Numbered from the stretch's first letter, positions 46,257 to 55,944 are shown. The stretch is DNA of 64,000 bases from Frondihabitans peucedani (GCF_039537585.1 NZ_BAABAU010000001.1:1178001-1242000); one strand, 5' to 3'. Notes: generated by a model from the sequence alone, not told the origin. Numbers and translations are program-made.

Positions 46257-47789
46257 ATGTTCTGGACCTATCTGTTCCGGGAGCTGAGCAATCGGCGAAA
46301 GCAGACGGCGATCATCGCCACCGGCATGGCTCTCGCCATCGCCCTCGTGATCATCGTCAACTCGGTCGCCGGCGGTGTGAAGGCCGCCCAGGCCACGGTC
46401 CTCGAGTCGGTCTACGGCGTCGGCACGGACGTGACGATCAGCCAGGCCGAGACCGCCTCCTCCACCGGCCGGCCCACCTTCACCTTCGGCTCGGGCGGCG
46501 GCACGACGAACGGCAACAGCACGACGCTCTCGCAGTCGCGGCTGACCGCGGCCCGCGGCAAGGCGACGTTCGACGCCTCGGAGCTCACCACCGTCCAGAA
46601 GACCGACGGGGTGAAGGCCGCCGCGGCGACGCTCTCGCTGCAGCTCATCGACTTCTCCGGCTCGACGTCCCGCACGCAGACGCAGTCCGGCACTGGCACC
46701 GGCACCGGCACCGCTCCGGGCGCAGGATCGGGCGAGGCCGGGACCCCCGGACAGGGCGGCGGCTTCGGCGGCGGCTCGTTCAGCTTCGACCAGACGACCG
46801 TCGAGGGCGTCAGTGTGACGTCCGACGCCGTCGGGCCCCTGACGAGCGTCGAGCTCACGTCCGGTCGCACCTTCGCCGCCTCCGACGCCGGGAAGGACGT
46901 CCTGGTCGTCGACAAGACCTACGCCGCCTCGAACAGCCTCAAGGCGGGCAGCACGAAGAAGATCGGCAGCACGACCTTCACCGTCATCGGCATCGTCGAG
47001 TCGACCTCGTCGTCGTCGAGCACCGCCTCCGACTTCTACATGCCCCTCGACACGGCGCAGAAGGCGGCCGACCTGTCCGGGAAGATCAGCACGGTCTACG
47101 TGACGGCCGACTCGTCGAGCGACGTCGGGACCGTCAAGGCCGCCCTCGAGAAGGCGCTCCCGAAGGCCACCGTCTCGACCGAGGCCGACCTCGCGTCCAG
47201 CGTGTCCGGCTCGCTGTCGACGGCGTCGAGCCTGGTGTCGAACCTCGGGACGTGGCTGTCGGTGATCGTTCTCGCGGCGGCGTTCCTGATCGCGATCCTG
47301 TTCACCGTCTCGGGCGTCACCCGACGGACCCGCGAGTTCGGCACCCTCAAGGCCATCGGCTGGTCGAACGGCAGGATCGTGCGACAGGTCGCGGGCGAGT
47401 CGTTCGTCCAGGGGCTCCTGGGCGGGGTCGCCGGAGTGGTCGTCGGCCTGATCGGAGTCGTCGTGATCAACGTGATCGCGCCCACGCTGTCGGGCGGCGC
47501 GACCACGTCGGCCGGCGGCTTCGGCGGCGGCGCTGCACCGGGCGGAGCGGGCGGCGGCACGGGCACAGGCACCGGGACCGGCACCGAGGGCGGGGCCGGC
47601 ACAGCCGGCCGCTTCGGGGCGCAGGTCGCCTCCACGGCGACCGAGGTGAGCCTCCATGCTCCGATCGCGGTGACGATCATCGTCGTCGCGGTCGCCCTCG
47701 CCCTCGTCGGCGGGCTGCTCGCCGGCGCCATCGGCGGCTGGCGCGCCTCGCGCCTCCGCCCCGCCGAAGCGCTCCGCAGCGTGGCCTGA
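46257..47789 (+). CDS. MacB/FtsX-type ABC transporter permease
   Basis: 510 aa. First helix at about 18-40 (QTAIIATGMALAIALVIIVN), a large extracellular domain, then three helices in the C-terminal third, including SVIVLAAAFLIAILFTVSGV followed by TRRTREFGTLKAIGWSN, the FtsX motif. Two Gly/Thr-rich insertions are present (near 145-175 and in the last extracellular loop), both with GTGTGT runs. It forms a transporter with the ATPase that follows 38 bp later. Substrate unknown; MacB-like machines export or sense envelope-active compounds. Confidence 0.92.
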   Translation: MFWTYLFRELSNRRKQTAIIATGMALAIALVIIVNSVAGGVKAAQATVLESVYGVGTDVTISQAETASSTGRPTFTFGSGGGTTNGNSTTLSQSRLTAARGKATFDASELTTVQKTDGVKAAAATLSLQLIDFSGSTSRTQTQSGTGTGTGTAPGAGSGEAGTPGQGGGFGGGSFSFDQTTVEGVSVTSDAVGPLTSVELTSGRTFAASDAGKDVLVVDKTYAASNSLKAGSTKKIGSTTFTVIGIVESTSSSSSTASDFYMPLDTAQKAADLSGKISTVYVTADSSSDVGTVKAALEKALPKATVSTEADLASSVSGSLSTASSLVSNLGTWLSVIVLAAAFLIAILFTVSGVTRRTREFGTLKAIGWSNGRIVRQVAGESFVQGLLGGVAGVVVGLIGVVVINVIAPTLSGGATTSAGGFGGGAAPGGAGGGTGTGTGTGTEGGAGTAGRFGAQVASTATEVSLHAPIAVTIIVVAVALALVGGLLAGAIGGWRASRLRPAEALRSVA

Positions 47790-47827
47790 CCCGCAGACCG
47801 ATCACTCGACCTCACCGAACGGACACC

Positions 47828-48496
47828 ATGTACACCCTCACAGACGTCACCAAGACGTACGTCCAGAAGAAGCGCACCGTCACCGCCCTGAGCCGGGTGA
47901 CCCTCGAGATCCCGACCGGGCAGATGGTCGCGATCCAGGGCCCGACCGGCGGAGGCAAGTCGACACTCCTGCAGATGCTCGGCGCCCTCGACAAGCCGTC
48001 CGCCGGCAGCGTCGTGCTCGGCGACGATAAGGTCTCGGGACTCGCCGACTCGAAGCTCGCGGCCATCCGCGCGAACAGGATCGGCTTCGTCTTCCAGGGC
48101 TTCAACCTGATCCCGACCCTCACGGCGCTCGAGAACGTCGAGACGGCCTTCGCCCGCTCCGACGTGTCGCGCGACGAGCAGAAGAAGCGGTCGTCCGACG
48201 CGCTCGAGTCGGTCGGCCTCGGCGAGCGCGGCGACCACCTGCCTGCCGAGCTCTCGGGCGGTCAGCAGCAGCGCGTCGCGATCGCCCGGGCCCTGGTCAA
48301 GGAGCCGCAGGTGCTCCTCGCCGACGAGCCCACGGGGAGCCTCGACGAGTCGACCCGCGACGAGATCATGGAGCTCCTCGAGGGCCAGTGGCGCGACCGC
48401 GGCCTCACGTTCATCCTGGTCACGCACGACTCGTCGGTCGCGCGCCGCGCGGAGCGGCGCCTCTACCTCAAGGGCGGCGTCGTCACGGAGGCGTAG
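47828..48496 (+). CDS. MacB/LolD-type ABC transporter ATPase
   Basis: 222 aa. Walker [10 protein letters not shown], signature [15 protein letters not shown], Walker [13 protein letters not shown] and the H-loop [15 protein letters not shown]. It partners the permease just upstream. It ends 9 bp from the convergent beta-propeller gene with no room for a hairpin between them. Confidence 0.95.
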   Translation: MYTLTDVTKTYVQKKRTVTALSRVTLEIPTGQMVAIQGPTGGGKSTLLQMLGALDKPSAGSVVLGDDKVSGLADSKLAAIRANRIGFVFQGFNLIPTLTALENVETAFARSDVSRDEQKKRSSDALESVGLGERGDHLPAELSGGQQQRVAIARALVKEPQVLLADEPTGSLDESTRDEIMELLEGQWRDRGLTFILVTHDSSVARRAERRLYLKGGVVTEA

Positions 48497-48505
48497 CGCC
48501 TGGCG

Positions 48506-49423
48506 TCAGTCGGCGACCGGGTATTCGACGCACGCGAACCGCGTGCTGTCGGGTGCCCAGCCGTTGACGTTCAGCGTGCCCTGCCCGCCGAACAGGCGGA
48601 GGAGGTCGCGGACGCCGTGGGGCTCGGGATCGCCGGCCTCGTCGAGGGGCAGGATCCGGAGCACCACGTCGCGGTTCTCCGGGTGCCCCAGCGTGCCCGC
48701 CTCGTAGGAGAGGTAGGCGACCGACCGCCCGTCGGGGGCCGGGTGCGGGAACCAGTCGACGCTGACGCTCTCGACGACGCGCGAGAGGTCGGAACCGTCG
48801 ACCCGGACGCGTGCCAGCTGCGCGTGGCCCGGCTCGCTGGTGAAGCGCTCGGTGTTGAACCAGAGCCACCGGCCGTCGGGGGTGAACTCGGCCCCGTCGT
48901 CGGCGGACGCGTCGCTCGTGACGAAGGAGGCCTCGCCGGTCGCGAGGTCGACGAGCGCGACGTCCGTCTGCCAGGCGGACTCGGGATCGGACGGCCGGGG
49001 CCGGTGGCCGACGATGACGCTCAGCGTGCTGCCGTCGGGCGAGACGCCGTGGAGGTAGTTCTTGTAGCCGCGGCCGACGGGGTGGTCGCGCGTGATCCTG
49101 CGCGGCGTGCGCTCGTCGAGGGGGACCTCGTAGAGGTGGCCGTCCTTCGCGCTGACGACGACGGCGAGCCCGTCGGGGGTCAGCACGTGGTCGTTGTTGA
49201 TCTCGGGGACGCCGGGCATCGGGATCTCGGCGAGGTCGTGGCCGTCGACCGGCAGGCGCCAGAGCAGGCCGTCGGCGTTCAGCACGAGGGAGACGCCGTC
49301 GGCGGTCCAGTTCGGCGCCTCGACGAGCACGGAGTCGCTCTCGAACACGCAGCGGCTCTCACCCGACGCCGGGTCGACGATCAGCACGCGAGACGACTGC
49401 CCGGGCAGCAGGGTCCGCGGCAT
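48506..49423 (-). CDS. Cytoplasmic beta-propeller protein (TolB/PD40-like)
   Basis: 305 aa with no signal peptide. Repeated blades carry WTADGVSL, VSPDGSTLSVI, FTPDGRWLWFN, PAPDGRSVAYLS and WAPDSTRFACV, the PD40/WD40-like pattern. This type resembles the oligogalacturonate lyase/TolB family, but catalytic residues cannot be confirmed by eye. The ATG overlaps the LacI stop (ATGA), so it belongs to the sugar locus. It may bind or act on the imported sugar. Confidence 0.8.
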   Translation of the reverse strand: MPRTLLPGQSSRVLIVDPASGESRCVFESDSVLVEAPNWTADGVSLVLNADGLLWRLPVDGHDLAEIPMPGVPEINNDHVLTPDGLAVVVSAKDGHLYEVPLDERTPRRITRDHPVGRGYKNYLHGVSPDGSTLSVIVGHRPRPSDPESAWQTDVALVDLATGEASFVTSDASADDGAEFTPDGRWLWFNTERFTSEPGHAQLARVRVDGSDLSRVVESVSVDWFPHPAPDGRSVAYLSYEAGTLGHPENRDVVLRILPLDEAGDPEPHGVRDLLRLFGGQGTLNVNGWAPDSTRFACVEYPVAD

Positions 49424-50469
49424 CAGGCGCGTCCCGCGGTCGGCGCGGCGGTGCTGTGGCGGACGACGAGGCTGGTGGCGAGCTCCAGGCGGGTCGACTT
49501 CAGCTGCGGCTCGGCCCGGAGGCGGAGCACCAGCCGCGTCGCCTCCTCGGCCATCTCGGTCAGGGGCTGCCGGACGGTGGTGAGCGGCGGGCCCGCCCAC
49601 TGGGCGACCTGGAGGTCGTCGTATCCGACCACGGAGACGTCGTCCGGCACGCGGAGTCCGAGCTCCCGGGCGGCCTCGTACGCACCGAGAGCCTGCATGT
49701 CGCTGGCGGCGAAGAGGGCGGTCGGCGGGTCGTCGCGCATCAGCAGGACGCGCGCGGCAGCGGCGCCCGCCTCGTGGCTGAACTCGCCCCGGGGCGAGTA
49801 GCCGTGCGGCTCCGTGAGGCCGGCGCCGGCGAGAGCGGCGCGGTAGCCGGAGAGCCGGGCGGTGGCGGCGAGGAAGTGCACCGGCCCGCCGAGCGTCGCG
49901 ATCCTGGTGTGACCCAGCTCGATGAGGTGCCTGGTGGCCAGGAAGCCGCCCATCCAGTTCGCCGAGCCGATGGCGGGGACATCCTGCGCAGGATCCCCCT
50001 CGGGGTCGACGATCACGAACGGGATTCCGTGGCTCCGCAACTGGTGCTGGTTGGCCTTGGGGATGTCGGTGATGACGAAGATCACGCCGGTCGGGCGGCG
50101 CTGCAGCACGCCCTCGATCCAGCCCTCCCCCGGCCTCCGGTCTTTCATGCCGGTGACGACGAGACTCATGCCGTTCTCGCGGGCGACCCGCTCGACGCCG
50201 ACGACGACCTCGACCATCCAGGGGCTGTCGAGCGCGTGGCAGACGAGCTCCAACAGGAGGGACGGCGGCTGCGCGCCGCCCCTCCTGTTGTACTGCTCGT
50301 CGTGCAGGATCCCGGTCACGCGCTCCCGGGTGTCGACGGACACCCCGGCGCGCCCGTTGAGCACCTTCGACACGGTCGAGATCGACACCCCGGCCCGCTC
50401 GGCGACGTCGGCCAGCTTGGCGCGCGTGTCGGCGCCCTGCGTTCTCGACTCCTCCGACACGGTCGTCAT
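49423..50469 (-). CDS. LacI-family transcriptional regulator
   Basis: 348 aa. HTH KLADVAERAGVSISTVSKVL with hinge NGRAGVSVDTRERV, then a periplasmic-binding-like sensor domain (GVIFVITDIPKANQHQLRSH, LGHTRIATLGG, FAASDMQALGAYEAA, VSVVGYDDLQVAQW, TTVRQPLTEMAEEA). Likely repressor of the sugar genes around it; candidate sites are at 55704-55718 and 55866-55880. It sits between the dehydrogenase and the propeller gene, all on the minus strand. Confidence 0.94.
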   Translation of the reverse strand: MTTVSEESRTQGADTRAKLADVAERAGVSISTVSKVLNGRAGVSVDTRERVTGILHDEQYNRRGGAQPPSLLLELVCHALDSPWMVEVVVGVERVARENGMSLVVTGMKDRRPGEGWIEGVLQRRPTGVIFVITDIPKANQHQLRSHGIPFVIVDPEGDPAQDVPAIGSANWMGGFLATRHLIELGHTRIATLGGPVHFLAATARLSGYRAALAGAGLTEPHGYSPRGEFSHEAGAAAARVLLMRDDPPTALFAASDMQALGAYEAARELGLRVPDDVSVVGYDDLQVAQWAGPPLTTVRQPLTEMAEEATRLVLRLRAEPQLKSTRLELATSLVVRHSTAAPTAGRA

Positions 50470-50509
50470 CGTAGTGGCCCGCTTCTCTCGGGATCCTGGG
50501 CGGGCTCCG

Positions 50510-51607
50510 CTACCAGGTCTCGGGTCGGGCCTCGAAGGGCACGGGTTCCGGACGCTCGACGGTGCTCTCGAGCTCGATGACGCGCTTCTCGTCGCTGGAG
50601 CGCAGGATCGCGTCCATCGCCTCGAGCACGTGGAAGGCCAGTCGGCCGGACGCCCGGTGCGGACGGTCCGTCTCGATGGCCCGCGCCATGTCGGCGAGGC
50701 CGTAGCCGCGCCCGGCGTCCGCGTAGCCGGCCGAGACCGGCACCTCGACGAAGTCGGGAGCGTCGCTCGTCGACAGCGAGACCGGGTCGGAGAACCGGTT
50801 GGGGTCGGGGACCTCGAGCGTGCCCTTCGTGCCGTAGACCTCGAACAGCGGCGACTTCGTGGCCCAGATCTCGAAGCTCACCGTGAGGGTCGAGGTGACT
50901 CCCGAGGCGTGCTCGAGGAGCGCGCTGACGTGCGTGTCGACGTCGACGGGGATCGCCGTGCCGGCCAGAGGGCCGGTCTCGACGGTGCGCTCGCGGTCGG
51001 AGCGGGTCGCGAGACCCGAGACGCGCGTAATCGGACCGAACAGAGTGATGAGGCTGGTCAGGTAGTACGGCGCCATGTCGAGCAGGGGGCCGCCGCCAGG
51101 CTGGTAGTAGAACAGCGGCGACGGGTGCCAGCGCTCGTGTCCGGGAGCCGACCAGTGCACCTGAGCCGCGACGGGCTCGCCGATGGCGCCCGAGTCGAGC
51201 ACCTGGCGGGCGGTCTGCACGCCGGTGCCGAGCACCGTGTCGGGTGCGCTCCCGACGCGGAGGCCCTTCTCGTCGGCGAGCTCGAGCATGGGCAGCGCCT
51301 CGGTCGGGTTGAGCCCGAGCGGCTTCTCGGCGAAGACGTGCTTTCCGGCGTTGAGCGCCTTCGTGCCGACCTCCACGTGGGCGGCGGGGATCGTCAGGTT
51401 GACGACCGCGTCGATCTCAGGATCGGCGAGCAGCTCGTCGACCGTGAGTGCTCGGACGCCCTGCTCGTCGGCGACCTGCTTCGTCCTGGCGGCGTCGATG
51501 TCGGCGACCGCCACCAGGTCGAGGTTCGGGAGCTGGGGGAAGCTGGCGAAGTACTGCTCGGAGATCTTGCCGACGCCGATGACGCCGACTTTCAACGGGA
51601 CGCCCAC
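50510..51607 (-). CDS. Gfo/Idh/MocA-family dehydrogenase
   Basis: 365 aa from a GTG at 51607 with AGGGG 6 nt upstream. NAD(P)-binding N-terminus KVGVIGVGKISEQYFASFPQ; AEKPLG carries the usual catalytic lysine, and a C-terminal alpha/beta domain follows. It overlaps the ThuA gene by 16 bp. The ThuA-Gfo/Idh pair matches ThuAB of rhizobia, where ThuB oxidises trehalose and related disaccharides to 3-keto forms. The substrate here is inferred, not shown. Confidence 0.9.
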   Translation of the reverse strand: MGVPLKVGVIGVGKISEQYFASFPQLPNLDLVAVADIDAARTKQVADEQGVRALTVDELLADPEIDAVVNLTIPAAHVEVGTKALNAGKHVFAEKPLGLNPTEALPMLELADEKGLRVGSAPDTVLGTGVQTARQVLDSGAIGEPVAAQVHWSAPGHERWHPSPLFYYQPGGGPLLDMAPYYLTSLITLFGPITRVSGLATRSDRERTVETGPLAGTAIPVDVDTHVSALLEHASGVTSTLTVSFEIWATKSPLFEVYGTKGTLEVPDPNRFSDPVSLSTSDAPDFVEVPVSAGYADAGRGYGLADMARAIETDRPHRASGRLAFHVLEAMDAILRSSDEKRVIELESTVERPEPVPFEARPETW

Positions 51608-52305
51608 AGGAGACCCCTTTCGATGATGGTGCGGACGTTGCCGTCCTCGAGGATGTCGACGTGGTGGCCGGGGGTCGAGACGAAGATCCGCCCCTTCGCC
51701 CACTGGCGGGTCCAGATCGCCGGCGAGGTGACCTCGCGGTTCCACTGGTCCCACGGGCGCACCTTCTGCGTCGTGGTCGCCAGCACATCGTTGTAATCGT
51801 CGTGGAGCACCCAGTACTGCTCGGTCGTGAGCTCGAAGTCGCCGATGCCCTGCGTGATCGGGTGGTCGGCCGCCGCCGCCGTCATGTTCACCGTGTACGG
51901 GACGTAGTTGTCCGACTGCTCGCCGGTGCGCTCCTCGGGGGCCTTGCCGGGGTGGGTCGCGAACTGGCCGCCGATCATGTGGAGGTAGTCGGAGTTGTTG
52001 CGGAACGAGTCGGCGATCCCGCCGTGCCAGCCCGCGAGGCCGGTGCCGTTCTCGACAGCCCTCCGGAGACCTTCGAACTCCTCCTTCTCGATGGTCGACA
52101 TGGTGACCGACTGGACGATGAGGTCGACGGTGTCGAGGTAGGCGGCGTCGGCGTACACGGCGGGCGACTCCTCGATCCTGACCTCGAAGCCGTTCTCCCG
52201 GAGGAAGGGCACGAAGAGCTCGGTGGCTTCGACGGGCTGGTGGCCGTCCCAGCCTCCTCGGACCACGAGTGCGCGTCGCGTGGGGGTGTCTGAAGTAGCA
52301 GTCAT
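51592..52305 (-). CDS. ThuA-like protein
   Basis: 237 aa. RRALVVRGGWDGHQPVEATE, GLAGWHGGIADSF, YLHMIGGQFATHPG and FVSTPGHHVDILED are the ThuA/class I amidotransferase-like motifs of the trehalose-utilisation family. There is no catalytic Cys triad in the GWHGG position. ATG at 52305. It is translated with the overlapping Gfo/Idh gene and follows the terminator of the ABC importer. Confidence 0.92.
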   Translation of the reverse strand: MTATSDTPTRRALVVRGGWDGHQPVEATELFVPFLRENGFEVRIEESPAVYADAAYLDTVDLIVQSVTMSTIEKEEFEGLRRAVENGTGLAGWHGGIADSFRNNSDYLHMIGGQFATHPGKAPEERTGEQSDNYVPYTVNMTAAAADHPITQGIGDFELTTEQYWVLHDDYNDVLATTTQKVRPWDQWNREVTSPAIWTRQWAKGRIFVSTPGHHVDILEDGNVRTIIERGLLWASR

Positions 52306-52350
52306 GCGGTGTGAGACCAGATCTTTCGTGTTGTGCGGTGGAGGAGACGG

Positions 52351-52390
52351 CGGAGGCCGCCGACCGGGTTGCCCTGGCCGGCGGCCTCTG
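52351..52390 (-). terminator. Hairpin between importer genes and thuA-like gene
   Basis: GAGGCCGCCG (52353-52362) and CGGCGGCCTC (52379-52388) form a 10-bp stem around a 16-nt loop, in the 100-bp gap after the second permease gene. It probably limits read-through from the importer genes into thuA. Confidence 0.65.
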
Positions 52391-52405
52391 TCGTTCCGAG
52401 GGGGA

Positions 52406-53302
52406 TCAGCGTCCGGCGAGCGAACCGCCGATGCCGCCGACGGAGAAGTACCGGTTGAGGAACGCGAACAGGATGATCGGGGGCAGCATCATCACGACGG
52501 CGACCGCCATGACGAGACCCCAGTTCGTCGCGTTCTGCTGGAAGAACGTCTCGAGACCGACCGGGAGCGTCTTGTTGCCGTCGGAGCGCAGGAAGACCAG
52601 CGCGACGAGGTAGTCGTTCCAGGCGAGCAGGAACGAGAAGATCGCGGTCGACAGGATGCCGGGGAGCGAGTTGCGGAGCACGATCCGGGTGAACGAGCCG
52701 AGCAGCGAGGCGCCGTCCATCCAGGCCGCCTCCTCGAGCGCGATCGGGATCGAGTCGTAGTACGCCGCCATCATCCAGATCGCGACCGACATCGTCGATC
52801 CGACATAGATGATCGTGACGCCGGCGAGGCTGTCCACGAGGCCGAACTTCGAGAACAGGATGAACAGCGGGATGACCGCCGACACCACCGGGAGCGACTG
52901 CACGACGAACAGCACGAGCGAGTAGCCCGAGACGAGCTTGTTGCGGGCCCGGCTCAGGACGTACCCGGCGGGGGCTGCGACGACGACCGCCACCAGCACG
53001 GTGACGACCGTGACGATGAGGCTGTTCGTCAGCCAGCTGACCACGCCGGTCTGGCTGAAGATGTTGGAGTAGTTCTCGAGCGTGAAGTTGCCCTTGACCG
53101 TCGAGCCGAGGCCCGGCGTGAAGGACAGCCCCACGACCGCGACGATCGGGATGAGGACGACCGCGGTGACGAGCAGGATGAGGGTGAACCTCCACCACCC
53201 GCCGCGCTTGCCCTGTTCGGCCTGGGAGCGGCGCCTCGGGACGGTGACGCTTCCCGCGGCCTGGTCTTTGACGCGAGCGCGCCGGACGCTGATAGTGCTC
53301 AT
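52406..53302 (-). CDS. Sugar ABC importer permease, MalG type
   Basis: 298 aa. Six membrane helices and the EAA loop LEEAAWMDGASLLGSFTRIV ending in LPG, which contacts the ATPase. ATG at 53302 overlaps the stop of the first permease (ATGA). No ATPase gene is in the locus; a shared MsiK-type ATPase elsewhere probably serves it. Confidence 0.94.
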   Translation of the reverse strand: MSTISVRRARVKDQAAGSVTVPRRRSQAEQGKRGGWWRFTLILLVTAVVLIPIVAVVGLSFTPGLGSTVKGNFTLENYSNIFSQTGVVSWLTNSLIVTVVTVLVAVVVAAPAGYVLSRARNKLVSGYSLVLFVVQSLPVVSAVIPLFILFSKFGLVDSLAGVTIIYVGSTMSVAIWMMAAYYDSIPIALEEAAWMDGASLLGSFTRIVLRNSLPGILSTAIFSFLLAWNDYLVALVFLRSDGNKTLPVGLETFFQQNATNWGLVMAVAVVMMLPPIILFAFLNRYFSVGGIGGSLAGR

Positions 53303-54267
53303 TCGATGTTCACCTTTCGGATCTGGCGGTACAGCACCACGGAGATGATGACGAGCACGAGCGTCATCAGGAACGCGATGGCGATTCCAGGCCCGGTCTG
53401 GAAGTTCTGGAAGACCGTGAGGTACGCCAGGACGACCAGGGACTGGGTCGCGTTGACCGGCCCGCCGCCGGTCAGGAGGAAGATCGTCGGGAAGTCGTTC
53501 ACGCAGAAGATCGTCATCAGGATCCAGGAGACGAACGTCGTGCGGGCGATCATCGGCATCGTGATGTAGCGGAAGGTCTTGAAGCCGCTGGAGCCGTCGA
53601 CCTTGGCCGCCTCGTAGACGTTGGTGTCGACCGACGCGAGCGCCGACGACATCATCATCATCATGAACGGGAACGAGATCCACACCTTGAAGATGCACAC
53701 CACGACCTGAGCGAGGAACGGGTTCGCCAGGAACAGGACGTTGCCGAGGCCGAGGTGGGCCGCGATGACGGGGAACGGCGACTGGGGGGTGGCCACCAGC
53801 CAGTTCCACGACATCGACGACACGACCACCGGCACGATCCAGGGCAGGAGCAGGAGCACCTTGAACACGGTGTTGCCGGGGATGTGGGTGCGGAGCAGGA
53901 GCGCCAGGAGGAGCCCCACGATCCACGACCCGAAGACCCCGACCACGGTGAAGACCACCGTGAACCGCGCTGCCGCCCAGAAGCTCGGCTGCGTGAGGAT
54001 GTCGAGGTAGTTCTGCAGCCCCACGAAGGGCCCGGCGTCCAGCAGCGTCCCGTTGTGGAGCGACTGGATGAACGCGTAGATCACCGGGTAGAGGTTGATC
54101 AGCAGCAGGAGGACCAGCGAGGGCAGAGCGAAGGCCAGCAGCGTCCAGGTTCTCGGTGTGAATCGTTTCGTCTTGCGGACGGGGCGGGGCGCGCCAGACC
54201 CGGAGCCGGACACACCGACTCCGCGCCTGGCACGCCTGAGATTTTCTGCGACGCTACTGGCCGACAT
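53299..54267 (-). CDS. Sugar ABC importer permease, MalF type
   Basis: 322 aa. A basic N-terminus, then helix TLLAFALPSLVLLLLINLYP, the FVGLQNYL loop typical of MalF-like permeases, and the EAA loop VYEAAKVDGSSGFKTFRYIT. It is the second gene after the binding protein. It pairs with the MalG-type permease. Confidence 0.94.
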   Translation of the reverse strand: MSASSVAENLRRARRGVGVSGSGSGAPRPVRKTKRFTPRTWTLLAFALPSLVLLLLINLYPVIYAFIQSLHNGTLLDAGPFVGLQNYLDILTQPSFWAAARFTVVFTVVGVFGSWIVGLLLALLLRTHIPGNTVFKVLLLLPWIVPVVVSSMSWNWLVATPQSPFPVIAAHLGLGNVLFLANPFLAQVVVCIFKVWISFPFMMMMMSSALASVDTNVYEAAKVDGSSGFKTFRYITMPMIARTTFVSWILMTIFCVNDFPTIFLLTGGGPVNATQSLVVLAYLTVFQNFQTGPGIAIAFLMTLVLVIISVVLYRQIRKVNIE

Positions 54268-54317
54268 TCGTCACTCCTTCGTGATGTTCTGTGAAACGGG
54301 TTGCCGTACGGCCCGGA

Positions 54318-55631
54318 TCAGGACGCCTTGAGGGCGTTCTGCAGGGTCGTGAGGGCGGCCTTGGCGGTGACGTTGCCACCGAGGACCGACTGGGCGAAGG
54401 TCGTCATCGCGGGCGTGCCGTCGACCTTGGTGACTCCGAGGAACAGCGAGTTGGTGCCGGGGGCGGCCCAGGTCTTCGAGATCGGCTGCCACTCGTTGAT
54501 GACCTTGACCGCGTTCGCGTTCGCCTTGAACTCGGAGGTCTCGGCGATCGACTTGAGGGGAGGAAGACCGATGCCGGTGTTCTTCGTCCACAGCGGTGCC
54601 ATGTTCTTGTAGTAGTACGTGAGGAACGCCTCGCTCGCCTTCTGCGAGGGGGTGTTCGTGTACATCATGATGTTGTTCGGGAAGTACAGCGCGCCCTTCT
54701 TGCCGGAGTCGCTCTTGAGCGGGCTCAGGACGGCGACGTCGCTGGCGAACTCGCCACCGAGGTTGGCTGCGAGGCCGGCGGTGTCGCCGCCCATGCCGAA
54801 CTTCTTGGCCTTCCACTGGCTCTGCACGTTGTCGCTGGTGTAGGTCGCCGACGCGGGGTCGGAGTAGCCCTTCTTCACCATCTCGAGCACGAAGTCGACG
54901 GCCTCGATGTTCTCGGGCGTGACGACGTTGGGCTTCTGGTTCTCGTCGAAGAGGCCGCCGCCGTTGTTGATCATGTGGCCGACGATGATCTGGACGCCGG
55001 TGAAGTCACCCGCACCGGAGCCGGTGCCGTAGCCGTAGACGCCGATCTTCTTGAGCGCGGCGCAGGCCTTGATGTAGGACTGCCAGTCGGTGGGGACGTC
55101 GGCGCCGGCCTTCTCGAGGAGCGACTTGCTGTACCACATGACGCGCATGTCGAGGTTGTACGGGACGGCGGCGTAGCCCTTGTCGGTCTTCATCGTGTCG
55201 ACGAGGCCGGGGAGGAAGTCGTCGTAGATGCCGTTCTTCTTCCAGGAGTCCAGCAGGTCGTCCGCGTAGGCGATCTTGCCCTGCGAGGCGAACTGGAAGG
55301 CCTGCGTGCCACCACCGGACGACACGGCGGGGCCGGTGTTCGAGGCGACCGCCGAGGCGAACTGCTGCGTGAAGTTGGCCCACTGGATCTGCTGGTAGGT
55401 GGCCGACGGGAGACCCTTGGCGGGCTTGTAGGCCAGCGTGATCTTCTTGTCGAGCGGGTTGAACGTCGTTCCGCCCCAGGGCATGTTCCAGAACTTGAGC
55501 GTCTTGGAGCTGCTCCCCGAGCCGCCCCCGCCGGAGGTGCAGGCGGCCAGGAGGGCGACAGCCGAGACTCCCGCTGCTCCGCCGAGGAATGCGCGACGCG
55601 AGAAAGCGGAGCTCGAGATGTTGTTTGGCAT
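54318..55631 (-). CDS. Extracellular sugar-binding lipoprotein
   Basis: 437 aa from the ATG at 55631, with AAGGA 8 nt upstream. SRRAFLGG gives a twin-arginine-type signal and ALLAAC the lipobox. The mature part is a family 1 solute-binding protein (FWNMPWGGTTFNPLDKKITL, YAAVPYNLDMRVMWYSKSLL, PNNIMMYTNTPSQKASEAFL). It captures a sugar for the two permeases. Translocation by Tat is suggested, since a twin arginine with FLGG precedes a Gly/Ala-rich helix. Confidence 0.95.
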   Translation of the reverse strand: MPNNISSSAFSRRAFLGGAAGVSAVALLAACTSGGGGSGSSSKTLKFWNMPWGGTTFNPLDKKITLAYKPAKGLPSATYQQIQWANFTQQFASAVASNTGPAVSSGGGTQAFQFASQGKIAYADDLLDSWKKNGIYDDFLPGLVDTMKTDKGYAAVPYNLDMRVMWYSKSLLEKAGADVPTDWQSYIKACAALKKIGVYGYGTGSGAGDFTGVQIIVGHMINNGGGLFDENQKPNVVTPENIEAVDFVLEMVKKGYSDPASATYTSDNVQSQWKAKKFGMGGDTAGLAANLGGEFASDVAVLSPLKSDSGKKGALYFPNNIMMYTNTPSQKASEAFLTYYYKNMAPLWTKNTGIGLPPLKSIAETSEFKANANAVKVINEWQPISKTWAAPGTNSLFLGVTKVDGTPAMTTFAQSVLGGNVTAKAALTTLQNALKAS

Positions 55632-55703
55632 GGTCGGTGTCCTTCCGGAGCCAGCGTCCGTGCTGGCTCCTATTCTTCTTCGAATAAAAGAACTGCTGTG
55701 TTG

Positions 55704-55718
55704 ATGGAAACTTTCGTG
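55704..55718. promoter_or_regulatory. Second LacI-type operator candidate
   Basis: ATGGAAACTTTCGTG matches the 15-bp palindrome at 55866-55880 in 12 of 15 positions. It lies 73 bp upstream of the binding-protein start. Two such sites 162 bp apart would allow looping by a tetrameric LacI-type repressor. Confidence 0.55.
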
Positions 55719-55865
55719 CGTTCGTCTTGCTAGGGAGACGTTCGCGGCAGGTGCTTCGGGCCTCTCAACCAGGTGCTGCATCATCCTCACCGATAATTTC
55801 GGGGAAGTCAACGCAGTCCTGGTCCGTTTACCCCATCGTTATCGGATGGAGCGGGTCGAAACGGG

Positions 55866-55880
55866 CACGAAACTTTCGTG
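55866..55880. promoter_or_regulatory. LacI-type operator candidate before the sugar importer
   Basis: CACGAAACTTTCGTG is a perfect 15-bp palindrome with a single central base. It lies in the 313-bp gap between the TIM-barrel gene and the binding-protein gene. The gap is otherwise non-coding and relatively A+T-rich. Confidence 0.65.
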
Positions 55881-55944
55881 AGAGCTCGTTTCGGTTTCGT
55901 CGCCGGGTGACGACGAAAGAGGGAGGGCTGACGCCGGGTGGCGG

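Noticed and set aside
55632-55944. A small gene in the gap before the sugar-binding protein
   Set aside because: Frames there are short, without ribosome sites, and the gap carries operator-like palindromes.
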